A stretch of 64,000 nt of DNA from assembly GCF_900103365.1 (NCBI RefSeq), contig NZ_LT629703.1, positions 5,132,501-5,196,500 on the forward strand. Direction: 5' to 3'. The DNA is from Afipia sp. GAS231. Its GTDB lineage: Bacteria; Pseudomonadota; Alphaproteobacteria; Rhizobiales; Xanthobacteraceae. Made by a program: the position numbers and the translations under genes. The notes beneath the pieces were generated by a model. It was not told the DNA's origin, made no database searches, and saw only the letters and a list, made by a program, of their open reading frames with translations. This document shows positions 18,015 through 25,130 of this stretch, piece by piece. Numbering within the stretch: position 1 is the stretch's first letter; every line of letters begins with the position of its first letter.

Positions 18015-18670
18015 ACTTCATCGCTCCCTGCGGTTCTTGCAGTGCCGGCCAATGCAAACATGGTGGCACTGATCGAAATGCTGATTCCAACCAGCACCGC
18101 GCCGAGGGCCAGGGCCAATGGCAGGTCGCCCTGGCTGGTTTGCAGCGCAATTGCCGTCGTCATGGTCCTCGTGAGTCCTCGAATATTGCCGCCAACGAGT
18201 ATCACCGCGCCGACCTCGGAAACAGTGCGGCCAAATCCCGCGAGGACTGCCGTCAGCAGGTCTGCCCGGATGATCGCGAGAATCTGTGGCATGGCCTGAA
18301 ACCGCGACGCACCGTCGCAGGTCAACTCGTCGCCATATCGTGCCCAGGCCCGTTCACTGGCGCGGTGAACCAGCGCTGTGATGATCGGTGTTGCCAGTGC
18401 GGCCTGTGCAATGATCATCGCGGCGGGGGTGAACAGCAATTGCAGAAAACCCAATGGTCCAGAACGAGAAAGGGTCAGATAAAGCACGAGGCCGACCACG
18501 ACAGGAGGCAGCCCGAAGAACGCGTTGATCAAAACGACGGCGGCCCTTCGGCCGCGAAACGGAAAGATCGCAAGCGCGGCTCCCGCAGGCAGGCTGATCG
18601 CCGCAGCTGCGAATGTCGCCGTCAGGCTGATACCGATGGAGAGTGCAACGATGTGAACAAATTCGTTCAA
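18011..18670 (-). CDS. tupB: Tungstate ABC transporter permease
   Basis: A 219-residue inner-membrane permease with about five to six helices and the ABC EAA-like loop (around FQAMPQILAIIRADLLTAVLAGFGRT). It corresponds to TupB of the tungstate importer. It is transcribed leftward 16 bp after the isochorismatase-like gene and directly before tupA. The ATPase gene (tupC) that normally completes the transporter is not adjacent on either side and not in this window, so the ATPase must be encoded elsewhere or shared. Confidence 0.87.
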   Translation of the reverse strand: MNEFVHIVALSIGISLTATFAAAAISLPAGAALAIFPFRGRRAAVVLINAFFGLPPVVVGLVLYLTLSRSGPLGFLQLLFTPAAMIIAQAALATPIITALVHRASERAWARYGDELTCDGASRFQAMPQILAIIRADLLTAVLAGFGRTVSEVGAVILVGGNIRGLTRTMTTAIALQTSQGDLPLALALGAVLVGISISISATMFALAGTARTAGSDEV

Positions 18671-18686
18671 TCTGTTTCCTGCTGAT

Positions 18687-19331
18687 TCACTTCGGCCGTT
18701 TCAACACGCCGCAGAATGCGTCCGTGTCCGTGATGATGGCGTCACCGGCAAATTTCAGAGATTCGAGCGAGCGTTGCGCCGCTTCTTCGTGACCGGCGCC
18801 ACAGGCGTCCGCGATAATGACGGGGATGATGCCAAGGTCGGCCGCGTGCCGCGCCGTCGGCTCAATTCCGATCTCGGTCGCGATGCCGACAATGGCTACC
18901 GCCGTGATGCCGCAGTCGCGCAGCGCCATCTCCAGCGGGGTGCCTTCAAAGGCAGACATCGCGAGCTTGTCGAAGATTGCCTCGCTCGGGCGCGGCGTGA
19001 GTTCGGGGACGATGGCAAATCCCGGAGAGTCCCGCAGGAACCACGGCTGGACCTTTGCGGGATCGTCGAGGCGCTGCCATGCCATCGCCATCCGGTACTG
19101 AAACGCGCCCATCAATTCCAGGGGTAGCGACATATGCCGGGTAAAGAAGGTGCGCACGCCGGCATTGCGGGCGGACACCAGCACCTGCGCCACCCGCGCG
19201 CTGACGGCTCCGGAGCCCTTCAATTGACTGACGATGCCGACCTGCATGTCATAGACCAGCAGCGCCAGCCGCGAGGGATCGCAGACATCCTCGAGGGTTT
19301 GTGGAACCGGAATACCAAAAGCCTGCTTCAT
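18687..19331 (-). CDS. Isochorismatase-like hydrolase lacking the nucleophilic cysteine
   Basis: A 214-residue alpha/beta protein of the isochorismatase/cysteine-hydrolase superfamily. The catalytic Asp lies in LLVYDMQVG and the Lys in FDKLAMSAF. The usual nucleophile loop (G-V-A-T-N-V-C-V-E) reads GIATEIGIEP, so the Cys is Gly. Amidase-type chemistry is therefore unlikely; either a vinyl-ether hydrolase, as in PhzD-type members that work without Cys, or a non-catalytic role. The gene is first in a leftward unit with tupB and tupA, an unusual partner for tungstate uptake. Confidence 0.8.
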   Translation of the reverse strand: MKQAFGIPVPQTLEDVCDPSRLALLVYDMQVGIVSQLKGSGAVSARVAQVLVSARNAGVRTFFTRHMSLPLELMGAFQYRMAMAWQRLDDPAKVQPWFLRDSPGFAIVPELTPRPSEAIFDKLAMSAFEGTPLEMALRDCGITAVAIVGIATEIGIEPTARHAADLGIIPVIIADACGAGHEEAAQRSLESLKFAGDAIITDTDAFCGVLKRPK

Positions 19332-19428
19332 GACAGTACATTTCCCTGGTGGATCACTTCGACGTTGTGCGACAAAATATCGTCATGGGCAATCACGGCA
19401 GCGAATCGCCTGCCGAATAACGTGATCG

Positions 19429-19458
19429 TTGTTCCGGGATGGTCTGAAGGACCAGTTT
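19429..19458. repeat. Partial copy of a dispersed intergenic repeat
   Basis: The sequence gttccgggatggtctgaaggacca closely matches the left edge of the repeat at 16953. The rest of the unit is missing, so this is a truncated copy between the isochorismatase-like and SDR genes. The remaining gap (19332-19511) shows no gene. Confidence 0.55.
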
Positions 19459-19511
19459 CGTAGGTGGCGCAGCCGGCGCCCAAGGTGGCGATGCGGGTGA
19501 ACTGACGGCAG

Positions 19512-20363
19512 CTACTCCCCCTTCACGAACTTCGCGAAAGCTTCCGCATAATCCGGATGCCAGCGCGACAATGCGGGACGGTTTTCGATGATGTCGCCGG
19601 CGGCCCAGGCCATGCGGCGCTCGTCGAGGTGCCGCGGCACGTCGTTGTCGGGGCACAGGATGTAGAAGTCGCCGGCGTCGATGCGTTCGATCATGAAATC
19701 GACGGTCTGCTCCGGCGTCCAGGCGCCGTCGGGTTTTTCGCTGCGGCCGCGCGCCGTCAATCCGGTAAAAACATGGCCGGGGATCATCAGATGCGCGTTG
19801 ATGCGGCAGCCTGGTTTGTTGCGCAACTCGTGCTGCAGCGCCTCGGTCAGCGCCTTCACGCCGGCTTTGGAGACGTTGTAGGCGGGATTGCCCGGCGGCG
19901 TCGTGATGCCCTGCTTGGAGCCGGTGTTGATGATCAACCCGGCGCGGCCGCGCTCGATCATGTTCGGCGCGAACGCCTGCGTGCCGTGAATGATGCCCCA
20001 GAGGTTGACGTTGAGGATGCGCTGCCAGTTTTCCAGCCGCCCAAAACTGTTGCTGTCGGGGCCGATGCCGGCATTGTTCATCAAGATGTCAGTGCCGCCG
20101 AATTTCTTCCGTACCGAAGCCTCCAGCTCCGCGACCTCTTCGAACTTGCTGACATCCACAGCGGCGGTCATGACATCGGCAGCGCCGCCTTTGGCGGCGG
20201 CAGCCAGTTTGGCGCCGGCTTCTGCGAGCCGCTCGGCGCCGATGTCGGCAATGCAAACCCGCATGCCTGATCCGGCAAAGCGCATGGCGGCCGCGAGGCC
20301 GATTCCCGACGCGCCTCCGGTGATCACGGCAACATGATGGGGCGACATGGCGGGATGGGGCAT
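19512..20363 (-). CDS. Short-chain dehydrogenase/reductase (SDR)
   Basis: A 283-residue classical SDR. It shows the cofactor motif TGGASGIGLA (residues about 16-25), the NAG motif in LMNNAGIG, the catalytic Ser in INTGSKQG and the YxxxK pair in AYNVSKAGV. It oxidises or reduces a hydroxyl/ketone with NAD(P)(H); the substrate is unknown. The start at 20363 is backed by CAGGAGGAAGACCG. It is divergent from the aldehyde dehydrogenase gene, and the two could act in sequence on an alcohol and its aldehyde. Confidence 0.87.
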   Translation of the reverse strand: MPHPAMSPHHVAVITGGASGIGLAAAMRFAGSGMRVCIADIGAERLAEAGAKLAAAAKGGAADVMTAAVDVSKFEEVAELEASVRKKFGGTDILMNNAGIGPDSNSFGRLENWQRILNVNLWGIIHGTQAFAPNMIERGRAGLIINTGSKQGITTPPGNPAYNVSKAGVKALTEALQHELRNKPGCRINAHLMIPGHVFTGLTARGRSEKPDGAWTPEQTVDFMIERIDAGDFYILCPDNDVPRHLDERRMAWAAGDIIENRPALSRWHPDYAEAFAKFVKGE

Positions 20364-20499
20364 CGGTCTTCCTCCTGACAAATAGCTGATGTCTTCTTTG
20401 AGCAGCTATCCGACCCTACCATGCGCGAACCGACATGGCAGGTCCTCGTTTCCGGCTTGCGCCGAAGGGCCGGTCTGCTTTACGATTCCGGCCCAACGC

Positions 20500-20517
20500 T
20501 ATATTACTTGAAATATA
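20500..20517. promoter_or_regulatory. AT-rich palindrome upstream of aldehyde dehydrogenase
   Basis: The dyad tatattacttgaaatata lies 28 bp before the ALDH start codon, inside the 181-bp gap between divergent SDR and ALDH genes. It stands out from the GC-rich background and could be an operator or promoter element. No regulator gene is adjacent to match it. Confidence 0.3.
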
Positions 20518-20544
20518 ACGATGCCGACCCCAGGGAGTGCCAAC

Positions 20545-22041
20545 ATGGCTGTTACGCAAGCTATACCGATGACGCGTCATCCTTACGCGGATGGTTCCTA
20601 CAAGAAGATGCTGATCGACGGCAAATGGGTCGATGCCGCGTCCGGCAAGAAGTTCGAGACGCACAATCCGGCCACCGGCGAACTGCTCGCCACCGTCGCC
20701 GAGGGCGATGCCGAGGACATCAACCGTGCGGTCGCCGCCGCCCGCCGCGCCTTCGAGGGGCCGTGGAGCAAGGTCAAGCCGTTCGAGCGCCAGGCAATGC
20801 TGCTGCGGCTGGCCGATATCGTCGAAAAGAATTTCGAGGAATTGTCGCAGCTCGACACGCTCGACATGGGCGCGCCGATCAGCCGCACCCGCGGCAACAA
20901 GCTGCGCGTGCTCGGCATGCTGCGCTATTACGCCGGCCAGGCCACCGCACTGCATGGCGAGACCATCGAGAATTCGCTGCCGGGCGAAATCTTCTCCTAC
21001 ACGCTGAAGGAGCCGGTCGGCGTCGTCGGCGCTATCATCCCGTGGAACGGTCCGCTCGGTGCCAGCGTCTGGAAGATCGGCCCCGCGATTGCGACTGGCT
21101 GCACGGTGGTGCTGAAACCCGCTGAAGAAGCGCCGTTGACTTCGCTGCGGCTCGCCGAACTCTGCATGGAAGCCGGCATTCCGCCCGGCGTCGTCAACGT
21201 GGTGCCGGGCTACGGCGAGACCGCGGGCGCGGCGCTAGCGTCGCATCCGGATGTCGACAAGGTCGCCTTCACCGGCTCGCATATGACCGGCCAATCCATC
21301 GTCCGCGCTTCCGCCGGCAATCTGAAGCGCGTCTCGCTCGAACTCGGCGGCAAGTCGCCGGACATCGTGTTCGCCGATGCCGACCTCGACGCGGCGGTGC
21401 CGGGGGCTGCGATGGCGGTGTTCGCCAATTCCGGGCAGATCTGCAGCGCCGGCACGCGGCTGTTCGTCGAGAGCAAGATCTATGACGAATTCGTCGGCCG
21501 CGTTGCCGAGTTCGGCAAGAAGCTGCAGGTCGGCAATGGCCTCGATCCCAACACGCAGATCGGCCCGCTGGTCTCGGCGCAGCAGATGGAGCGCGTCTCC
21601 GGTTATCTGTCGATCGGCCAGAAGGAAGGCGCGAAAGCATTGGCCGGCGGTGCGCCGCTGACCGAAGGCGCGCTGTCGAAGGGCTATTTCGTGCCGCCGA
21701 CGGTGTTCGCCAACGTGCAGGACAACATGCGGATCGCCCAGGAAGAGATTTTTGGCCCGGTGATCTCGGCGATCTCGTTCAAGGACAGTGACGACCTGAT
21801 CAAGCGCGCCAACGCCACCACCTTCGGGCTCGGCAGCGGCGTCTGGACCACCAATGTCAGCAAGGCGCACCAGGTCGCCAAGTCGCTGCGCGCCGGTTCG
21901 GTCTGGGTCAATTGCTACCAGGCGATGGACCCGGCAGTGCCGTTCGGTGGCTACAAGATGAGCGGCTACGGCCGCGAGTCCGGCAAGCAGCACGTCGAGG
22001 AGTATCTCAACGTCAAGGCGGTCTGGATCAAGACCGGCTAG
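20545..22041 (+). CDS. NAD(P)+-dependent aldehyde dehydrogenase
   Basis: A 498-residue ALDH-superfamily enzyme. It has the cofactor-site IIPWNGPL, the catalytic Glu in LELGGKSPD and the catalytic Cys in NSGQICSAGTR. The C-terminal GGYKMSGYGRESG motif is typical of class 1/2-type oxidising ALDHs, which turn aldehydes into acids in the cytoplasm. The start at 20545 follows a GGGAGTGCCAAC ribosome-binding site. It is divergent from the SDR gene, and a strong hairpin repeat follows its stop. Confidence 0.9.
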   Translation: MAVTQAIPMTRHPYADGSYKKMLIDGKWVDAASGKKFETHNPATGELLATVAEGDAEDINRAVAAARRAFEGPWSKVKPFERQAMLLRLADIVEKNFEELSQLDTLDMGAPISRTRGNKLRVLGMLRYYAGQATALHGETIENSLPGEIFSYTLKEPVGVVGAIIPWNGPLGASVWKIGPAIATGCTVVLKPAEEAPLTSLRLAELCMEAGIPPGVVNVVPGYGETAGAALASHPDVDKVAFTGSHMTGQSIVRASAGNLKRVSLELGGKSPDIVFADADLDAAVPGAAMAVFANSGQICSAGTRLFVESKIYDEFVGRVAEFGKKLQVGNGLDPNTQIGPLVSAQQMERVSGYLSIGQKEGAKALAGGAPLTEGALSKGYFVPPTVFANVQDNMRIAQEEIFGPVISAISFKDSDDLIKRANATTFGLGSGVWTTNVSKAHQVAKSLRAGSVWVNCYQAMDPAVPFGGYKMSGYGRESGKQHVEEYLNVKAVWIKTG

Positions 22042-22051
22042 GTGCCTCTTA

Positions 22052-22193
22052 ACCTCTCCCCGCTTGCGGGGAGAGGTCGGATTTTACGCGCAGCGGAAAA
22101 TCCGGGTGAGGGGGTACAGGCCTATCGATTGAGTAGTGCCAGCGGAGAGAGCCCCTCACCCCAACCCTCTCCCCGCAAGAGCGGGGCGAGGGA
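22052..22193. repeat. Hairpin-type intergenic repeat between convergent genes
   Basis: Two hairpins, acctctccccgc/gcggggagaggt at 22052-22077 and ccctctccccgcaagagcggggcgaggg at 22166-22193, flank the spacer with ggattttacgcgcagcgg and aaaatccgggtgagggg. This is a known style of repeat in Bradyrhizobium intergenic regions. It separates the convergent ALDH and ModE-like genes and probably acts as a bidirectional terminator. Confidence 0.7.
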
Positions 22194-22205
22194 GCCGACC
22201 GTCTC

Positions 22206-22616
22206 CTACCTTCCCACCCGCTTCTTCGCGCTGCCGATCTCGCTGCGCAGCGCCTGCAGTTCCTTGCGCACGGCGCTGGCGGCATCCCGCTCGATCTTGC
22301 GATAACGCGCGACCAGCGAGAGGCCGAACGGCGTCAGCACCGCGCCGCCGCCGTTCTTGCCGCCGGTCTGCCGCTCCACCGCCGCCTGCCGGCAGATGCG
22401 GTTGATTTCGTCGACCAGATCCCACGCCCGCTTGTAGGACATGTCCATGGCGCGGCCGGCGGCCGAAATCGAGCCGTGCTCACGGATATTCTCCAGCAAC
22501 GCGATCTTGCCCGGCCCGATCCGGCCCTCGGTATCGAGATCGATGCGGACGCTGAGGGAGGGAAGCGGTCGGGCGCTCGATTTCTGCATGGATGACGTGC
22601 TCTCTGATCTTGGCAT
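22206..22616 (-). CDS. ModE-like winged-helix regulator, DNA-binding domain only
   Basis: A 136-residue protein homologous to the N-terminal domain of ModE/LysR-type regulators, seen in KIALLENIREHGSISAAGRA followed by MSYKRAWDLVDEIN. The C-terminal molybdate-binding (TOBE) domains of full ModE (about 260 residues) are absent, so metal sensing would need another partner or a different signal. It may regulate oxyanion genes; tupBA lies about 4 kb to the left, but linkage is only suggestive. An in-frame start at 22589 is possible. It is convergent with ALDH. Confidence 0.75.
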   Translation of the reverse strand: MPRSESTSSMQKSSARPLPSLSVRIDLDTEGRIGPGKIALLENIREHGSISAAGRAMDMSYKRAWDLVDEINRICRQAAVERQTGGKNGGGAVLTPFGLSLVARYRKIERDAASAVRKELQALRSEIGSAKKRVGR

Positions 22617-22633
22617 ACGAGATTGCCACCAAT

Positions 22634-22680
22634 AGCGTTTTCGAGCGAAGTGGTCCCGGCTCGCTTGAAGAAAACGCGTC
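22634..22680. repeat. Dispersed intergenic repeat (gcgttttc ... gaaaacgc type)
   Basis: Arms agcgttttcgagcgaag and tcgcttgaagaaaacgcgtc form an imperfect palindrome related to the copies at 8495-8590 and 40237-40261. It occupies the leader between the divergent ModE-like and old-yellow-enzyme genes. Confidence 0.65.
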
Positions 22681-22758
22681 GTACTTGAACCATAAGCCTT
22701 TTACGAACAAGGTGAGCCAGTTACATATCCGTACATTCACGGGAGTTCCGGGGCAGTC

Positions 22759-23883
22759 ATGAATTTTCCAGCGTTGTTTTCGCCACTCAAGGTCGGTCCG
22801 TATCAACTCAAGCACCGTCTGGCGCTGGCGCCGTTGACACGGATGCGCGCGACAAAACCTTCGCTGACGCCGCGGCCGCTGAACGCGGAATATTACGCCC
22901 AGCGCGCGACGCCGGGCGGGCTCCTGATCGCCGAAGCCTCGCCTGTGATGGCAACCGGCTTCGGCAGCCCCGGTGTTCCCGGCATCTATACCGATGCGCA
23001 GATCGCCGGCTGGCGCGAGGTGGTCGATGCCGTTCACGCCAAGGGCGGCGTGATCTTCCTGCAGCTCTGGCACGTCGGCCGCGTCTCGCATTCCTCGTTC
23101 CAGCCTGGCGGCGCGCTGCCGGTAGCACCCTCGGCGGTCGCGATCGCCGATCTCAAGACCGGAACGGCGGACGGCAAGTCGGCGCCTTACGAGACCCCGC
23201 GCGCGTTGGAGACCTCGGAAATCCCTGATGTGATCGATGCCTACCGGCAAGGGGCGAAGAACGCGCTGAAGGCCGGCTTCGACGGCGTCGAAATCCACGG
23301 CGCCAACGGCTATCTGATCGAGCAGTTCCTGCAGTCGCACACCAACCTGCGCACCGATCAATATGGCGGCGGAATCGAGAACCGCACGCGCTTCCTGATG
23401 GAAGTCACGAACGCCGTGGTCGAAGTCTGGGGTTCGAATCGTGTCGGCGTGCGGCTGTCGCCCTATGGCGTTGCGAACGGCTCCGGTGAACCCGATCCGA
23501 TGCCGCTCTACACCCACGTGGTGCAGCAGCTCAACCCGCTCGGGCTTGCCTATCTGCATTTCATCGAGCCGCGCTCCTCCGGCGCCGGACGCGCCGAGGT
23601 CAACCATCAGAACGTGCCGTCGGCGATGGTGCTGTTCCGCCCGATCTGGAAAGGCGTGCTGATCACCGCCGGCGGCTTCACCGGCGAAACCGCCGATGCC
23701 GCGATCCGCGACGGCCATGCCGACGCGGTCGCGTTCGGCCGCATCTTCATCTCCAACCCCGATCTGCCACGCCGCCTGCAGCAGGGTTTTCCGCTGACGC
23801 CGTATAATCGCGCGACGTTTTATGGTGGGGATGTGGCGGGGTATACGGATTATCCCGAGCACGGCGAGTTGGAGAAGGCGTAA
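22759..23883 (+). CDS. Old yellow enzyme family alkene reductase
   Basis: A 374-residue FMN-containing TIM-barrel reductase. Diagnostic segments are RLALAPLTRMRA at the FMN site, the substrate-binding HGANGYLIEQFLQ and RTDQYGG. Members use NAD(P)H to reduce activated C=C bonds of enones, or nitro compounds and nitrate esters (NemA, XenA types). It appears monocistronic. A palindromic repeat follows its stop. Confidence 0.9.
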   Translation: MNFPALFSPLKVGPYQLKHRLALAPLTRMRATKPSLTPRPLNAEYYAQRATPGGLLIAEASPVMATGFGSPGVPGIYTDAQIAGWREVVDAVHAKGGVIFLQLWHVGRVSHSSFQPGGALPVAPSAVAIADLKTGTADGKSAPYETPRALETSEIPDVIDAYRQGAKNALKAGFDGVEIHGANGYLIEQFLQSHTNLRTDQYGGGIENRTRFLMEVTNAVVEVWGSNRVGVRLSPYGVANGSGEPDPMPLYTHVVQQLNPLGLAYLHFIEPRSSGAGRAEVNHQNVPSAMVLFRPIWKGVLITAGGFTGETADAAIRDGHADAVAFGRIFISNPDLPRRLQQGFPLTPYNRATFYGGDVAGYTDYPEHGELEKA

Positions 23884-23889
23884 CTCTCT

Positions 23890-23993
23890 CTCCGTCATTC
23901 CGGGGCGATGCGAAGCATCGAACCTCAGATGCGCAATTGCGCATCAGGGAATCTCGAGATTCCGGGTTCGCTTCGCGCCCCGGAATGACGGAG
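23890..23993. repeat. Palindromic intergenic repeat with 18-bp perfect arms
   Basis: Outer arms ctccgtcattccggggcg (23890-23907) and cgccccggaatgacggag (23976-23993) are perfectly complementary. Two hairpins lie inside, gatgcgaagcatc and gatgcgcaattgcgcatc. It is the complete form of the unit partly present at 16953 and 19429. It begins 7 bp after the old-yellow-enzyme stop. Confidence 0.8.
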
Positions 23994-24020
23994 ACTGACG
24001 AAACCTGAGGACAAGCCAAC

Positions 24021-24539
24021 ATGCTTCCCGAAGACGAACCCGAACCAGCCAAGAAGAAATCCAAAGCCGTCTCCGCCGGCAAACCCGCCGCGGGCCAATG
24101 CCTGTGCGGCAAGGTCGCCTTCGAGATCGACGTGCCGGCGCGCTGGGCCTGGCACGATCATTCGCCATCGAGCCGCCGTGCCCATGGCGCGGTCTACGCG
24201 ACCTATGTCGGAAGCTGGCGCAAGCGCTTCCGCATCACCAAGGGTGAAAACAGCCTCACCCGCTTTGAGGACAAGTCCACCAAGACCACGCGCAGCTTTT
24301 GCGCGCAGTGCGGCACGCCCGTCATCTACGAGCGCAGCCGGTCGCCGCATATGGTCAACATTCCCCGCGCGCTGTTCTCGGGCCGCACCGGCCGCCAGCC
24401 GCTCTATCACATCGCGATCGAGCAGTTGCAGGAGTGGGCCTGGACCGGCGAACCGCTGGTGCCGTTGAAAGGCTTTCCGGGCGTGGTCTGGCAACGCTCG
24501 AAAAAGAAGAAGGCGTCGGAGCGGGAAGGGATGTTCTAG
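24021..24539 (+). CDS. GFA-family protein (glutathione-dependent formaldehyde-activating enzyme-like)
   Basis: A 172-residue protein of the beta-tent GFA family. It has the N-terminal CLCGKVAFEID and the C-terminal zinc pair SFCAQCGTPVIYE. The central motif that normally supplies three cysteines (C-H-C-S-x-C-R-R-A-H-G) reads HDHSPSSRRAHG, so the second zinc site is lost, while the flanking RRAHG is kept. A true S-hydroxymethylglutathione synthase activity is doubtful. A Lys-rich extension precedes the domain. It is convergent with the TfoX-N gene. Confidence 0.8.
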   Translation: MLPEDEPEPAKKKSKAVSAGKPAAGQCLCGKVAFEIDVPARWAWHDHSPSSRRAHGAVYATYVGSWRKRFRITKGENSLTRFEDKSTKTTRSFCAQCGTPVIYERSRSPHMVNIPRALFSGRTGRQPLYHIAIEQLQEWAWTGEPLVPLKGFPGVVWQRSKKKKASEREGMF

Positions 24540-24553
24540 AAGCGCGATGATAT

Positions 24554-24946
24554 TTAGCGCGCCATCGGTACGCGCTTCGGCGCCGCCTTGGCTGATGCCC
24601 TTTTCCGTGCGGGCGGCTTCGATGGCATCGCCGCCACAAAATCGAGGCCGCGTTTGATCCACTTCTTCAGTGCAGCGTCGGTCCGATAGCCCTCGGCGGT
24701 GACACGTACGAAGTCCTTCATAGTGCGCGCGCCCATCTGCATCGGCGTGACGTGCGGTTCGCTCGATGCCAGCCGCTGCGCGTCCGGACCGACACGCACC
24801 AGCATTCCGCCCTTGCCGCTGGCGGAACAGCACATGCGGTCCTGCACCATGAAGCAAACGCCGCCCATCATCTTCCGCTCGGACACATCCTTCACGTCCG
24901 ACAGCAGTGCGCGAATCCGCGCGGCCAGCTTCTCGTCATAGGGCAT
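24554..24946 (-). CDS. TfoX N-terminal domain protein
   Basis: A 130-residue protein whose first 100 residues match the stand-alone TfoX-N domain (VSERKMMGGVCFMVQDRMCC and the GARTMKDFVRV segment). A basic, Lys/Ala/Arg-rich tail ends in KRVPMAR. In gammaproteobacteria TfoX activates competence genes, but free-standing TfoX-N proteins in rhizobia have no proven role. The start MPYDEKLAARIRALL at 24946 is chosen because homology begins there; the frame is open much further upstream but not protein-like. Confidence 0.8.
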   Translation of the reverse strand: MPYDEKLAARIRALLSDVKDVSERKMMGGVCFMVQDRMCCSASGKGGMLVRVGPDAQRLASSEPHVTPMQMGARTMKDFVRVTAEGYRTDAALKKWIKRGLDFVAAMPSKPPARKRASAKAAPKRVPMAR

Positions 24947-25130
24947 CGGCGCTATCCGCGATGGTCGGTGAGGATTTCCGCAACTTCCAGCCGGCGCCGA
25001 CAGTAGGGGAGCGGGGGTGGCGAAGCAAGCTGCAGGGCAGCCATGAGTGCGGGCACAGTTGCCCGCGACGCGAGTTTGGTGATGATGCCGTGCCCCGAGA
25101 GACCAACGAGCCAACGGGCGTGGAGGAGAC

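Noticed and set aside
23430..23446. ggttcgaatc, similar to a tRNA T-loop
   Set aside because: It falls inside the old-yellow-enzyme coding sequence and no cloverleaf can be drawn around it.
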